A stretch of DNA of 5,418 bases. Source: an uncultured Oscillospiraceae bacterium (GTDB lineage Bacteria; Bacillota; Clostridia; Oscillospirales; Acutalibacteraceae). This document shows, one piece after another, positions 1-5,418 of the stretch; position 1 is the stretch's first letter, and every line of letters begins with the position of its first letter. The notes beneath the pieces are model-generated. The model saw only the letters and a program-made list of their open reading frames with translations. It ran no database searches and had not been told where the DNA came from. Position numbers and translations under genes: made by a program. The stretch covers positions 1 to 5,418 of the forward strand of contig CABQCM010000119.1 in the NCBI GenBank assembly GCA_902462665.1, given 5' to 3'.

Positions 1-11
1 CCCGGGCTGTT

Positions 12-41
12 GGCTCGCCAAGCTTAGAGCGAGCCGTTTTT
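12..41 (+). terminator. Intrinsic terminator of an upstream gene outside the window
   Basis: A perfect 7-bp GC-rich stem, GGCTCGC (12-18) with GCGAGCC (29-35), encloses a 10-base loop and is followed by G and five T residues (37-41). This is the classic form of a Rho-independent terminator on the plus strand. It would end a transcript arriving from the left, so the gene at 136 probably starts its own transcription unit. Confidence 0.75.
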
Positions 42-85
42 AGGGGAGAGGGGAATTTGTGCGCCGGTATGGCGCTTCGGAATCT

Positions 86-126
86 GGGAAGGGAGGCGCT
101 CCTCCTTATCCCGCATACTAAGGGGG
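86..126 (+). promoter_or_regulatory. Leader with Shine-Dalgarno and two competing hairpins
   Basis: The ribosome binding site AGGGGG (121-126) lies 9 bases before the ATG at 136. The segment CCTCCTTA (101-108) can pair with TAAGGGGG (119-126) as an 8-bp stem with one G-U pair and a 10-base loop, which would hide the Shine-Dalgarno. The same segment can instead pair upstream: GGAGG (92-96) with CCTCC (101-105) around a CGCT loop, extended imperfectly to 86-112. The two folds exclude each other, as in a translational switch. A further small hairpin lies upstream (GCGCC 61-65 with GGCGC 71-75). No known riboswitch class is recognised and no convincing promoter was found between 42 and 120. The ribosome binding site is solid; the switching is inference. 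Confidence 0.4.
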
Positions 127-135
127 ACAAAGAAA

Positions 136-870
136 ATGCAGCTTGCAAAACCGCTGGGGGTACAGCTTTATACCTTTCATGAGGATGTGACGTCCGACTA
201 CATTGGCACCCTGGAGCGCATCGCCGCGCTCGGCCTGCAGGGAATCGAATTTTTCGGCGGCTTTGTGATACCGGCCGAGGAATTGCAGTTTCATCTGGAG
301 CGGTTGGGGCTCCAGGCTGCTGGTTGGCACATCGCTCTGGAGGATTTTTTAGAGCGGTATGACGAGACGGTAGCCTATCACCAACGCATTGGCAATCGTT
401 TGGTGACCATCCCGGCTTATCCGATGGAGACCATGGAGGATTTGGACCGACTGGTATCCATTGTAAACGATTTGTCCCCCCGACTGCAGGCCGATGGCCT
501 GACGTTAGGGTATCACAACCATACCCATGAGTTTCGCCGCTTTGACGGGCGCTACGGTCTGGATCTTTTGGCGGAGCGGTGCGCCGATACCCTGCGTTTG
601 GAGCTTGACCTTTACTGGGTGCACCAAAGCGGGGTGGATCCGCTGGAATATTGGCGGCAGCATCGGGCGCAGACCAACCTGATTCATCTTAAGGATGGCT
701 TGGGCGGCGACAATTTTACCGCGTTGGGCGGCGGATTGGTCGATGTTCCGGCATTGATTCAGGAGGCCGCTGACAGCGCCGTCGAGTGGATTCACATTGA
801 AAACGACGCGCCCAAACCGTCCGCACTGGAAAATGTGGTCGAAAGCGTGCGGTATCTCGAGCAGCTTTAA
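136..870 (+). CDS. Sugar phosphate isomerase/epimerase-like TIM-barrel protein
   Basis: This 244-residue protein belongs to the xylose isomerase-like TIM-barrel / AP endonuclease family 2 superfamily (PF01261 type), a group of soluble metal-dependent enzymes acting on sugars, keto-sugars and polyols. The N-terminus (GVQLYTF, residues 8-14, then GTLERIAALGLQGIEFFGG) is the usual first strand and helix of sugar phosphate isomerase/epimerases. Later family signatures are GYHNHTHEF (125-133), LELDLYWVHQSG (155-166), IHLKDG (183-188) and IHIENDAP (219-226). By family knowledge the likely metal or catalytic residues are H127/H129, D158, H184 and E222. At 244 residues it is slightly shorter than the common 260-290. 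The ATG at 136 follows an AGGGGG ribosome binding site with 9-base spacing. It lies 73 bases before a second TIM-barrel gene in the same direction, suggesting a shared pathway. The exact reaction and substrate cannot be assigned. Confidence 0.88.
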   Translation: MQLAKPLGVQLYTFHEDVTSDYIGTLERIAALGLQGIEFFGGFVIPAEELQFHLERLGLQAAGWHIALEDFLERYDETVAYHQRIGNRLVTIPAYPMETMEDLDRLVSIVNDLSPRLQADGLTLGYHNHTHEFRRFDGRYGLDLLAERCADTLRLELDLYWVHQSGVDPLEYWRQHRAQTNLIHLKDGLGGDNFTALGGGLVDVPALIQEAADSAVEWIHIENDAPKPSALENVVESVRYLEQL

Positions 871-901
871 GCGCAATGTTATCTCAAATCAATGATTACT
901 T

Positions 902-924
902 CGCCGGGAATTTCCCGGCGTTTT
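902..924 (+). terminator. Short intergenic hairpin with T-tract; weak terminator or attenuator
   Basis: CGCCGGGAA (902-910) and TTCCCGGCG (912-920) are perfect inverted repeats. As RNA they form at least a 7-bp GC stem with an AATTT loop, followed immediately by four T residues (921-924). The T-tract is short, so termination may be partial. The hairpin lies in the 73-base gap between two related genes, where it could reduce expression of the second or stabilise the upstream mRNA. It also occupies the TTG at 923, which argues against that codon as the next start. Confidence 0.5.
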
Positions 925-943
925 GGAAAGGCTGGTAATAAAA

Positions 944-1915
944 ATGAAATTAGGCGTACTGACCGTGCCTCTTTATTCCATGCCGCTGGGCAAGGCGCTG
1001 GAATACATTCGCTCTCTCGGGGCTGAAATGGCTGAAATCGGCTGCGGCGGGTTTCCCGGCAAGGGGCATTGTGACCCGGCTGTGCTGCTGCACGACGACA
1101 ACGCCATGGCGGATTTTAAAAAGATCATCGACGATTCGGGCATGACCATTTCGGCCTTTTCCTGCCACGGGAACCCGGTTCATCCCAATCAGGAGATCGC
1201 AGCGCAGTTTGACCGCGATTTGCACGACGCGGTTCTCATGGCTGAGGCGATGGGGGTGCACCAAATCAACACCTTCTCGGGCTGCCCGGGTGACTGCGCC
1301 CAATCTCAGCGGCCCAACTGGGTGGTCTGTCCTTGGCCGAACGATTTTTTGGAGATTCTGGACTATCAGTGGAACGAGGTGCTCATCCCTTATTGGAAGC
1401 AGTTTGCCGAGTTCGCCAGCCAGCACGGGGTCAATAAGATTGCGTTGGAGCTGCATCCGGGCTTCTGCGTTTACAACGGCGACAGCCTGCTTCGCCTGCG
1501 CGAGGCAGTGGGCGGCAGTATCATTGGCGCCAATCTCGACCCCAGTCATCTCATCTGGCAGGGCATTGACCCGGTTGCTATGATTAAGCGCCTGGGTGGG
1601 GACGCGATTCACCACTTCCACGCCAAGGATACCCGCATTGACGCCGCCAATCGCGCTTTCACCGGCGTGCTGGACACCAAGCCCTATGCGGATGAGCTGA
1701 ACCGTTCGTGGATTTTCCGAACCGTGGGTTATGGAAACGATGCCGATTTTTGGAAGGATATCATTTCGGCTCTGCGCATGGTGGGCTACGATTGGGCCAT
1801 CAGCATTGAGCATGAGGATTCCCTCATGAGCGGACCGGAAGGGCTGCGCAAGGCTTGTGCTTTCCTCAAGGATATCCTCATTGAGGAGCCAGCCGGGGAT
1901 ATGTTTTGGGTTTGA
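944..1915 (+). CDS. Sugar phosphate isomerase/epimerase-like TIM-barrel protein (second)
   Basis: From the ATG at 944 the protein has 323 residues and begins MKLGVLTVPLYSMPL, a first beta strand typical of this family. An in-frame TTG at 923 would add seven residues but falls at the base of a hairpin and is not preferred. GGAAAGG (925-931) is a plausible though somewhat distant ribosome binding site. Xylose isomerase-like TIM-barrel signatures are clear: ALELHPGF (167-174), ANLDPSHLIWQGID (196-209), HHFHAKDT (223-230) and ISIEHEDSL (286-294). The expected metal-site residues are E169, D199 with H202, H224/H226 and E289. It is longer than the upstream TIM-barrel protein and distinct in sequence, so it is a different subfamily and not a tandem duplicate. 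It probably acts on a sugar or keto-sugar in the same route as its neighbours. The gene ends in tandem TGA TGA stops. Its substrate is unknown. Confidence 0.9.
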   Translation: MKLGVLTVPLYSMPLGKALEYIRSLGAEMAEIGCGGFPGKGHCDPAVLLHDDNAMADFKKIIDDSGMTISAFSCHGNPVHPNQEIAAQFDRDLHDAVLMAEAMGVHQINTFSGCPGDCAQSQRPNWVVCPWPNDFLEILDYQWNEVLIPYWKQFAEFASQHGVNKIALELHPGFCVYNGDSLLRLREAVGGSIIGANLDPSHLIWQGIDPVAMIKRLGGDAIHHFHAKDTRIDAANRAFTGVLDTKPYADELNRSWIFRTVGYGNDADFWKDIISALRMVGYDWAISIEHEDSLMSGPEGLRKACAFLKDILIEEPAGDMFWV

Positions 1916-1946
1916 TGAAAAACGGCAGGCAATGGGACGTCAGCGG

Positions 1947-2224
1947 TAAGGCGAGGAGAGTCGAGCACAAACCGCCCCTCATGCCCAATTTTTGAAGCTT
2001 TTCGGCTTACCGTCATGGACAGGCGCTAGCCTATCTGCTTCCGTCGTACCAAAAATCCTCTAACAATAGCCCATGAGAGGTGCCACGCAGTTTTAAGAGA
2101 GCAGATTTTTGCGTATTGCGAAGAAAAAATCGAGCGCACACTGGCGTATTCGGGAGGATTTTGATATGGCAAGACCGCAAATCTGCCTCTTAAAACCGAT
2201 TTGGGTTCGACTCTCCTCGCTTTA
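1947..2224. other. Multi-helix structured element: candidate ncRNA or MITE
   Basis: No credible gene lies in 1916-2373, but this part is full of long inverted repeats. Outer helix P1 pairs 1947-1974 with 2197-2224: 28 positions, two mismatches and two G-U pairs, with a perfect 14-bp core GCGAGGAGAGTCGA (1951-1964) / TCGACTCTCCTCGC (2207-2220). Helix P2 pairs 2090-2113 with 2176-2196: 21 bp with bulges at 2100 and 2109-2110; its 3' strand directly abuts that of P1. Helix P4 pairs 1976-1983 with 2072-2080: 8 bp with a bulged A. Together they form a three-way junction. Smaller stems sit inside: AGGC GCTA GCCT at 2021-2032 and AAAATC (2126-2131) / GATTTT (2157-2162). Two readings are possible. 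One is a structured RNA. The other is a miniature inverted-repeat element of about 274 bases, since a TA dinucleotide lies at each end (1947-1948 and 2223-2224), as expected for IS630/mariner-type insertion. Strand is undetermined and I recognise no known RNA family. Confidence 0.6.
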
Positions 2225-2241
2225 AGGATACCGCCGTTTTG

Positions 2242-2303
2242 CGTATATTGTCCGAGGTCGTTGGTCGGGGAAGCTCATGCTGTTGAAAAAAGGGCAATAT
2301 ATG
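2242..2303. other. 12-bp inverted repeat / hairpin upstream of the oxidoreductase promoter
   Basis: Bases 2242-2253 (CGTATATTGTCC) pair with 2292-2303 (GGGCAATATATG) over 12 bp including two G-U pairs, enclosing 38 bases that contain a minor AGC TCAT GCT hairpin. It lies between the large structured element and the promoter at 2327. No T-tract follows, so it is not a typical terminator. It could be another domain of the upstream element or an operator-like site; its role is unknown. Confidence 0.4.
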
Positions 2304-2326
2304 GCTGGTTCGCCGCAAAATTGGCG

Positions 2327-2355
2327 TTGAAAAACGAAGGCTTGTCTGCTACACT
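2327..2355 (+). promoter_or_regulatory. Sigma-A (sigma-70) type promoter for the oxidoreductase gene
   Basis: TTGAAA (2327-2332) serves as -35 and TACACT (2350-2355) as -10, with an ideal 17-base spacer. Each hexamer keeps most consensus positions. Transcription would begin near 2362, giving a leader of roughly 35 bases before the ATG at 2398. The site suggests that the oxidoreductase can be transcribed separately from the two upstream TIM-barrel genes. It is predicted from sequence only. Confidence 0.6.
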
Positions 2356-2380
2356 AAAGAAAGAATTTTAATCTTGATCC

Positions 2381-2388
2381 GGAAGGGA
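2381..2388 (+). promoter_or_regulatory. Ribosome binding site that fixes the oxidoreductase start at 2398
   Basis: GGAAGGGA (2381-2388) is a good Shine-Dalgarno 9 bases before the ATG at 2398. In-frame alternatives are a TTG at 2374, upstream of this site, and an ATG at 2389, directly adjacent to it with no spacing. Both are therefore unlikely starts. Confidence 0.75.
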
Positions 2389-2397
2389 ATGTGCGTC

Positions 2398-3456
2398 ATG
2401 TCAGTTACATCGGCTATTATCGGCTGCGGCGGTATGGGCGAGTGGCACTATCACCAGATCACCGACAATATTCCAGAAATCCAGCTCAAGGGTGTTTATG
2501 ACATCCGTCCGGAGCGTCTCGAGCAGCTGCGCGGGGCGGGGGTGCCGGTCATCGGTAGCCTGGAAGAGGTTCTAAACGACCCTGCCATTGAATTGGTCAC
2601 CATTGCGACCCCCAACAATTTTCATGCTCCGTTGGCTATCGCCTGCATGGAGGCCGGTAAAAATGTGGTATGCGAAAAGCCGGTGACCATGAACGCGGCC
2701 GAGCTGACCGAGGTCATCGCCGCAGCCGAACGCTGTGGTAAGGTGTTTACCGTGCATCAAAACCGCCGGTGGGACGCGGACTTTGTGACCATTCAGGAAA
2801 TTGTACGTTCCAACGTTATCGGAAAGCCTTACATGATCGAAAGCCGGGTGCAGGGCTCCCGTCGGGTGCTGTGCGGTTGGCGCGGTTATGCGGAGAACGG
2901 CGGCGGAATGCTGCTCGACTGGGGCGTGCATCTGATCGACCAGCTGCTTTGGCTGGTGGATTCCCCGGTGACGCAGGTCTACTGCCAGATGTTTGCCCTG
3001 ATGCCGGGCGTGGTGGTAGATGATAATATGAAGCTGCTTATGCGGTTTGAAAATGGCTTGTCGGCGCTGGTAGAGGTGTCCACCAACTGCTTTATTTTGC
3101 AGCCCCGCTGGCACATGTCCTGCGAGATGGGCACGGCGGTCATCGACGACTGGGCGGTCAACGGCAAAATGGTGCGTCTGACCAACGAGGACGAAATGGC
3201 TTGGGAAGAAAGCATTGTCTACACCGAGGCCGGGCCGACCCGCACGATGGCCCCACGCCCGCCCGAGACGACCGAAACGCTGGCTTTGCCTGCCGTGAAG
3301 ACCGACCTGCGCAACTTCTACCGCAATGTGGTGAAAGCCATTCGGGAAGGGGATGAGCTGATTGTCAAGCCGGCCGAGGCTTTGCGGGTCATGAAGGTAG
3401 TCGACGCCTGCTTTGAGAGCCAGCGCACCGGGGCGGCAGTGGTCTGCCGGATTTGA
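2398..3456 (+). CDS. Gfo/Idh/MocA-family NAD(P)-dependent oxidoreductase
   Basis: This 352-residue cytoplasmic dehydrogenase belongs to the family containing glucose-fructose oxidoreductase, inositol 2-dehydrogenase and MocA, which oxidise or reduce hydroxyl groups on sugars, inositols and glycosides. The N-terminal Rossmann domain has AIIGCGGMGEWH (6-17) with the dinucleotide-binding GxGxxG, then YDIRPE (34-39) ending the second strand, TIATPNNFHAPLA (68-80) and the family hallmark CEKPVT (92-97) with the expected catalytic Lys94. The C-terminal alpha/beta domain carries GGGMLLDWGVHLID (168-181), where D174 and H178 match the substrate-binding and catalytic Asp/His pair. Length is normal for the family. 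The start at 2398 is set by GGAAGGGA and puts the Rossmann strand at residue 5. D35 after the second strand is compatible with NAD(H) preference, which is inference. It follows two TIM-barrel sugar enzymes but has its own promoter. The substrate is unknown. Confidence 0.92.
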   Translation: MSVTSAIIGCGGMGEWHYHQITDNIPEIQLKGVYDIRPERLEQLRGAGVPVIGSLEEVLNDPAIELVTIATPNNFHAPLAIACMEAGKNVVCEKPVTMNAAELTEVIAAAERCGKVFTVHQNRRWDADFVTIQEIVRSNVIGKPYMIESRVQGSRRVLCGWRGYAENGGGMLLDWGVHLIDQLLWLVDSPVTQVYCQMFALMPGVVVDDNMKLLMRFENGLSALVEVSTNCFILQPRWHMSCEMGTAVIDDWAVNGKMVRLTNEDEMAWEESIVYTEAGPTRTMAPRPPETTETLALPAVKTDLRNFYRNVVKAIREGDELIVKPAEALRVMKVVDACFESQRTGAAVVCRI

Positions 3457-3488
3457 TTTGTGTGTTTTCCCGTGTTATTTGTGATAAT

Positions 3489-3521
3489 AAAAACAGCGCG
3501 CCGCATCGGCGCGCTGTTTTT
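3489..3521 (+). terminator. Strong intrinsic terminator, probably bidirectional
   Basis: CAGCGCGCCG (3494-3503) and CGGCGCGCTG (3507-3516) form a perfect 10-bp GC-rich stem with a CAT loop, preceded by AAAAA (3489-3493) and followed by TTTTT (3517-3521). It begins 33 bases after the oxidoreductase stop and ends that transcript. Because of the symmetric A and T tracts it should also stop minus-strand transcripts arriving from the convergent penicillin-binding protein gene. Confidence 0.93.
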
Positions 3522-3789
3522 GTATCTTTACCATCACCTGACAAGGAAAAACGCGGGTTTCCGGCGTAAAAACGGTTTCTGGCAGTGCTGTCCTCATTGC
3601 TGGCTGTCGCCGCTTCATCGGCCCCTCTTTTTCACAGTTGAACCAGAGCAAAAGGGCGGGTCGCCCCGGCCGCAGGCAAATGTCGAGAATGCTGTGATCT
3701 CTTTTGACCGCCGGCAGGCGCATATCCTTGTTATGAGGTAATATCAACGACTCCGCATAACGCTGAATGTTGATTTTTGAATTGCATTA
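3522..3789. other. Convergent intergenic region without a recognisable gene
   Basis: This is the rest of the 333-base gap between the convergent oxidoreductase and penicillin-binding protein genes. Short open frames cross it on both strands, but they run through the terminator and encode no recognisable domain. Apart from the weak minus-strand hairpin at 3650-3666, I see nothing functional. Confidence 0.5.
3650..3666 (-). terminator. Weak terminator candidate for the penicillin-binding protein gene
   Basis: Read on the minus strand, GGGCG, an ACC loop and CGCCC form a 5-bp GC stem (3654-3666), followed by TTTT (3653-3650). It lies about 124 bases past the TAG stop of the minus-strand gene. 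The stem and T-tract are short, so it may terminate poorly, leaving the stronger element at 3489-3521 as backup. Confidence 0.3.
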
Positions 3790-5391
3790 CTATGACGAGC
3801 TGGGCAGCGCGGCAATCGCATTGGCCACAGCGGCGAATACAGGGGCGGCCGAGCGGGAGCCGGAAGCGCCCCCCTCTGCGAGAATCGTCACCACAAATCG
3901 GGGAGATTCGGCGGGGAAAAATCCAGTAAACCAGGCTTGGGTAACGCGGCTTCCGTCTTTGGAAAGCAGACCGGTCTGCGCGGTTGCAGTTTTTCCTCCC
4001 GCCCCGCCGGTGAGCGGCTGTGCCGCGCCGCCTGTGCCCGATTCGATGACCTCAATCATCATGGAACGCAGGGCTGCCGCCGTCTCTGCGCTCATAACGC
4101 GTACCGGCTCGCTGGAGGCATGGTCGGATGGTTGGCCGTTGATATCGGTGGTCCGCTGAATCAGCCGGGCGGGGGTGAACATACCGTCGTTGACAATAGC
4201 GCCGGTCATCAACGCGATTTGAACCGGTGTCGTCAAAAGGCTGCCTTGCCCCAAAGAGAAATTTGCCAGCGCCGCCGGAACCGCCAAAAGCTCGTCCAGC
4301 TCGGGCAGTACTCCAGCCGAGGATACCATACCGTCGCACAGCGCGGTTGGCTGTCCCATCCCTAAGGAGCAAGCCATGTCAAAGACGTTTTGAGCGCCTA
4401 CCTTGGCGGCAAGCTGAATAAAGTACGTGTTGCAGGATTGGGAAAGAGCTTCGCTCATGGTAAGCGCGCCGTGTCCGTCGGCCTTATGGCAATGGAAGGT
4501 TTGGCCGCGGCAATTAATTTGTCCGGTGCAGACATAGCTTTCTAGGGGATCAATTCCCGCCTCGAGGGCGGCGGCCGCCACGCAAAGCTTAAACACCGAG
4601 CCGGTATTGTAGGCCGAGAACACCCGGTTGAGCAGCGGCGAGCCTTCGGCGGAAAGGGCTGCGCCCACATTTTCGGGGGAGTAGACGGGAAGACTGACCG
4701 AAGCAAGGATGTCGCAGGTGGAGGCGTCGAGAACCAGCACTGCCCCGGTATCCAGCAGCCCGGTAACCGCACGCTCCACCGCGGCTTGAATCTCCCGATG
4801 TAAGGTGAGAGTAACGCTGCCCTGGGACGAGACTTCCAGTGCATCGAGAGTCGGATTGACTCCAAGCAGTGCGCCGCCGCGGGCGTTGGCCGCGAAGCGA
4901 ATGCGGGAAGGGCCTTCGCGGCAAAGCAGCGTTTCATATGCCGCTTGGATTCCGCATACCCCTTTGCCTTCGGAATCCAGATAGCCAATCAGATGCACAG
5001 CGGTGGGAGAGTCGTTGTATTGCTTTGCGTGACGCACCGTCAGAGAACCTTCGGCCGAAAAATCATCCGGGACCTCCAGCAGGATGGGTTTGCCAGTTTT
5101 GAGACGTTCGAGGGCCTGCTGCGCCGCATTTTTATCCAGAGTGCGGTAGAGCTCGGTCGCGACCGACGGGGTAGCGGTCAAAGCGGCGAGGGAGACGGTG
5201 TTTTGGTTGGTCAAGGGGAGACCGTTGCGGTCGAAAATGGTACCGCGTTCGCGGGGAAGCGAAAGGGAGATGGTTCCTTGCGCCGTCGATGCTTTGGCGG
5301 TATGGTCGGCGGTAATCCAGAGTATGCGGCCGGCGGCCAGCATCAACAGCCAGGTAAAGAGAATACCGGCGGTCAAAATTCGTTGTTTCAC
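3790..5391 (-). CDS. Class B penicillin-binding protein (peptidoglycan D,D-transpeptidase)
   Basis: This 533-residue protein cross-links peptidoglycan outside the membrane and is a target of beta-lactams. A short cytoplasmic start (MKQR) precedes one hydrophobic segment, about residues 5-27, acting as an uncleaved anchor. RGTIFDRNG (49-57) is the conserved opening of the class B dimerisation domain. The transpeptidase domain, from about 215, contains SVFK (265-268, nucleophile Ser265), SCN (319-321, the SxN motif) and KTAT (467-470) where KTGT is usual. GQGSLLTTPVQIA (381-393) is also typical. Cys288, Cys294 and Cys301 cluster within a short segment of the domain. No PASTA repeats follow, so it resembles PbpA-type proteins more than SpoVD or PBP2x. 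The start is GTG, preceded by GGAGAGAAAGG with about 10-base spacing, and overlaps an upstream stop as GTGA. A partner FtsW/RodA-like gene just outside the window is likely in Clostridia but is not visible here. Confidence 0.93.
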   Translation of the reverse strand: MKQRILTAGILFTWLLMLAAGRILWITADHTAKASTAQGTISLSLPRERGTIFDRNGLPLTNQNTVSLAALTATPSVATELYRTLDKNAAQQALERLKTGKPILLEVPDDFSAEGSLTVRHAKQYNDSPTAVHLIGYLDSEGKGVCGIQAAYETLLCREGPSRIRFAANARGGALLGVNPTLDALEVSSQGSVTLTLHREIQAAVERAVTGLLDTGAVLVLDASTCDILASVSLPVYSPENVGAALSAEGSPLLNRVFSAYNTGSVFKLCVAAAALEAGIDPLESYVCTGQINCRGQTFHCHKADGHGALTMSEALSQSCNTYFIQLAAKVGAQNVFDMACSLGMGQPTALCDGMVSSAGVLPELDELLAVPAALANFSLGQGSLLTTPVQIALMTGAIVNDGMFTPARLIQRTTDINGQPSDHASSEPVRVMSAETAAALRSMMIEVIESGTGGAAQPLTGGAGGKTATAQTGLLSKDGSRVTQAWFTGFFPAESPRFVVTILAEGGASGSRSAAPVFAAVANAIAALPSSS

Positions 5392-5417
5392 AGCATGTCT
5401 GCCTTTCTCTCCGGGGG
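5388..5417 (-). CDS. Possible 3' end of an upstream gene (partial)
   Basis: On the minus strand an open frame enters from the right edge, reads PPERKADML and stops at TGA (5390-5388). That stop overlaps the GTG start of the penicillin-binding protein as GTGA, a common sign of translational coupling. Only nine codons are visible, so identity cannot be read. From clostridial gene order an FtsW/RodA/SpoVE-family lipid II polymerase would be the first guess, but this is inference. Confidence 0.35.
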   Translation of the reverse strand, partial: PPERKADML

Positions 5418-5418
5418 G

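Noticed and set aside
57..85. TTGTGC (57-62) and GAATCT (80-85) as a promoter for the first gene.
   Set aside because: The -10 matches too few consensus positions, so a promoter cannot be supported.
950..1813. Long minus-strand open frame of 287 codons opposite the second TIM-barrel gene.
   Set aside because: It is antisense to a gene with clear family motifs and its translation has no recognisable domain, as expected of a shadow frame in GC-rich coding DNA.
2197..2224. Possible tRNA or tmRNA 3' end (GGTTCGACTC followed by TCCTCGC, with GCGAGGA at 1951).
   Set aside because: The acceptor-like match is just part of the 28-position outer helix. A canonical T-arm cannot be formed around TTCGACT, and no D-arm, anticodon arm, tag reading frame or CCA is present.
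2311..2326. CGCC / GGCG palindrome next to the -35 as an operator.
   Set aside because: Only four-base arms match and the symmetry does not extend outward, so it is likely chance.
3475..3747. Minus-strand 90-codon open frame in the convergent gap.
   Set aside because: It runs straight through the strong terminator at 3489-3521, shows no family resemblance and has no clear ribosome binding site.
3742..3776. ATCAAC / GTTGAT inverted repeat followed by T residues as another terminator.
   Set aside because: The stem is only 6 AT-rich base pairs with a 20-base loop, too weak to call; no plus-strand gene ends nearby.

Overview
The window looks like chromosomal DNA from a fairly GC-rich member of the Clostridia (Firmicutes), probably a gut or host-associated Oscillospiraceae/Ruminococcaceae-like bacterium. 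The evidence is indirect: strong purine-rich ribosome binding sites, GTG starts, intrinsic terminators with U-tracts, and a short monofunctional class B penicillin-binding protein of the type found beside FtsW/RodA genes in Clostridia. No rRNA or other phylogenetic marker is present, so the taxonomy is an inference.

Layout. Bases 12-41 are an intrinsic terminator closing whatever lies to the left. A short leader follows, with two mutually exclusive hairpins, one of which would bury the Shine-Dalgarno sequence. Next come two plus-strand genes for TIM-barrel sugar phosphate isomerase/epimerase-like enzymes (136-870 and 944-1915), separated by a small terminator-like hairpin. A 458-base gap (1916-2373) carries no convincing gene. 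It is unusually rich in long inverted repeats that fold into a three-way-junction shape (1947-2224), plus another hairpin and a good sigma-A type promoter. The promoter leads into a plus-strand Gfo/Idh/MocA-family NAD(P)-dependent oxidoreductase (2398-3456), closed by a textbook terminator (3489-3521). On the minus strand, convergent with it, is a penicillin-binding transpeptidase (3790-5391). Its GTG start overlaps the stop codon of an open frame entering from the right edge.

Function. The three plus-strand enzymes form a typical sugar-modification set: a Gfo/Idh/MocA dehydrogenase can oxidise a sugar or polyol to a keto intermediate, and AP-endonuclease-2-type TIM-barrel enzymes isomerise, epimerise, dehydrate or cleave such intermediates. 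Substrates cannot be read from the sequence. The penicillin-binding protein belongs to an unrelated cell-wall unit transcribed the other way.

The item most worth following up is the structured element at 1947-2224. It is either an undescribed structured RNA or a miniature inverted-repeat element, and the sequence alone does not decide between them.
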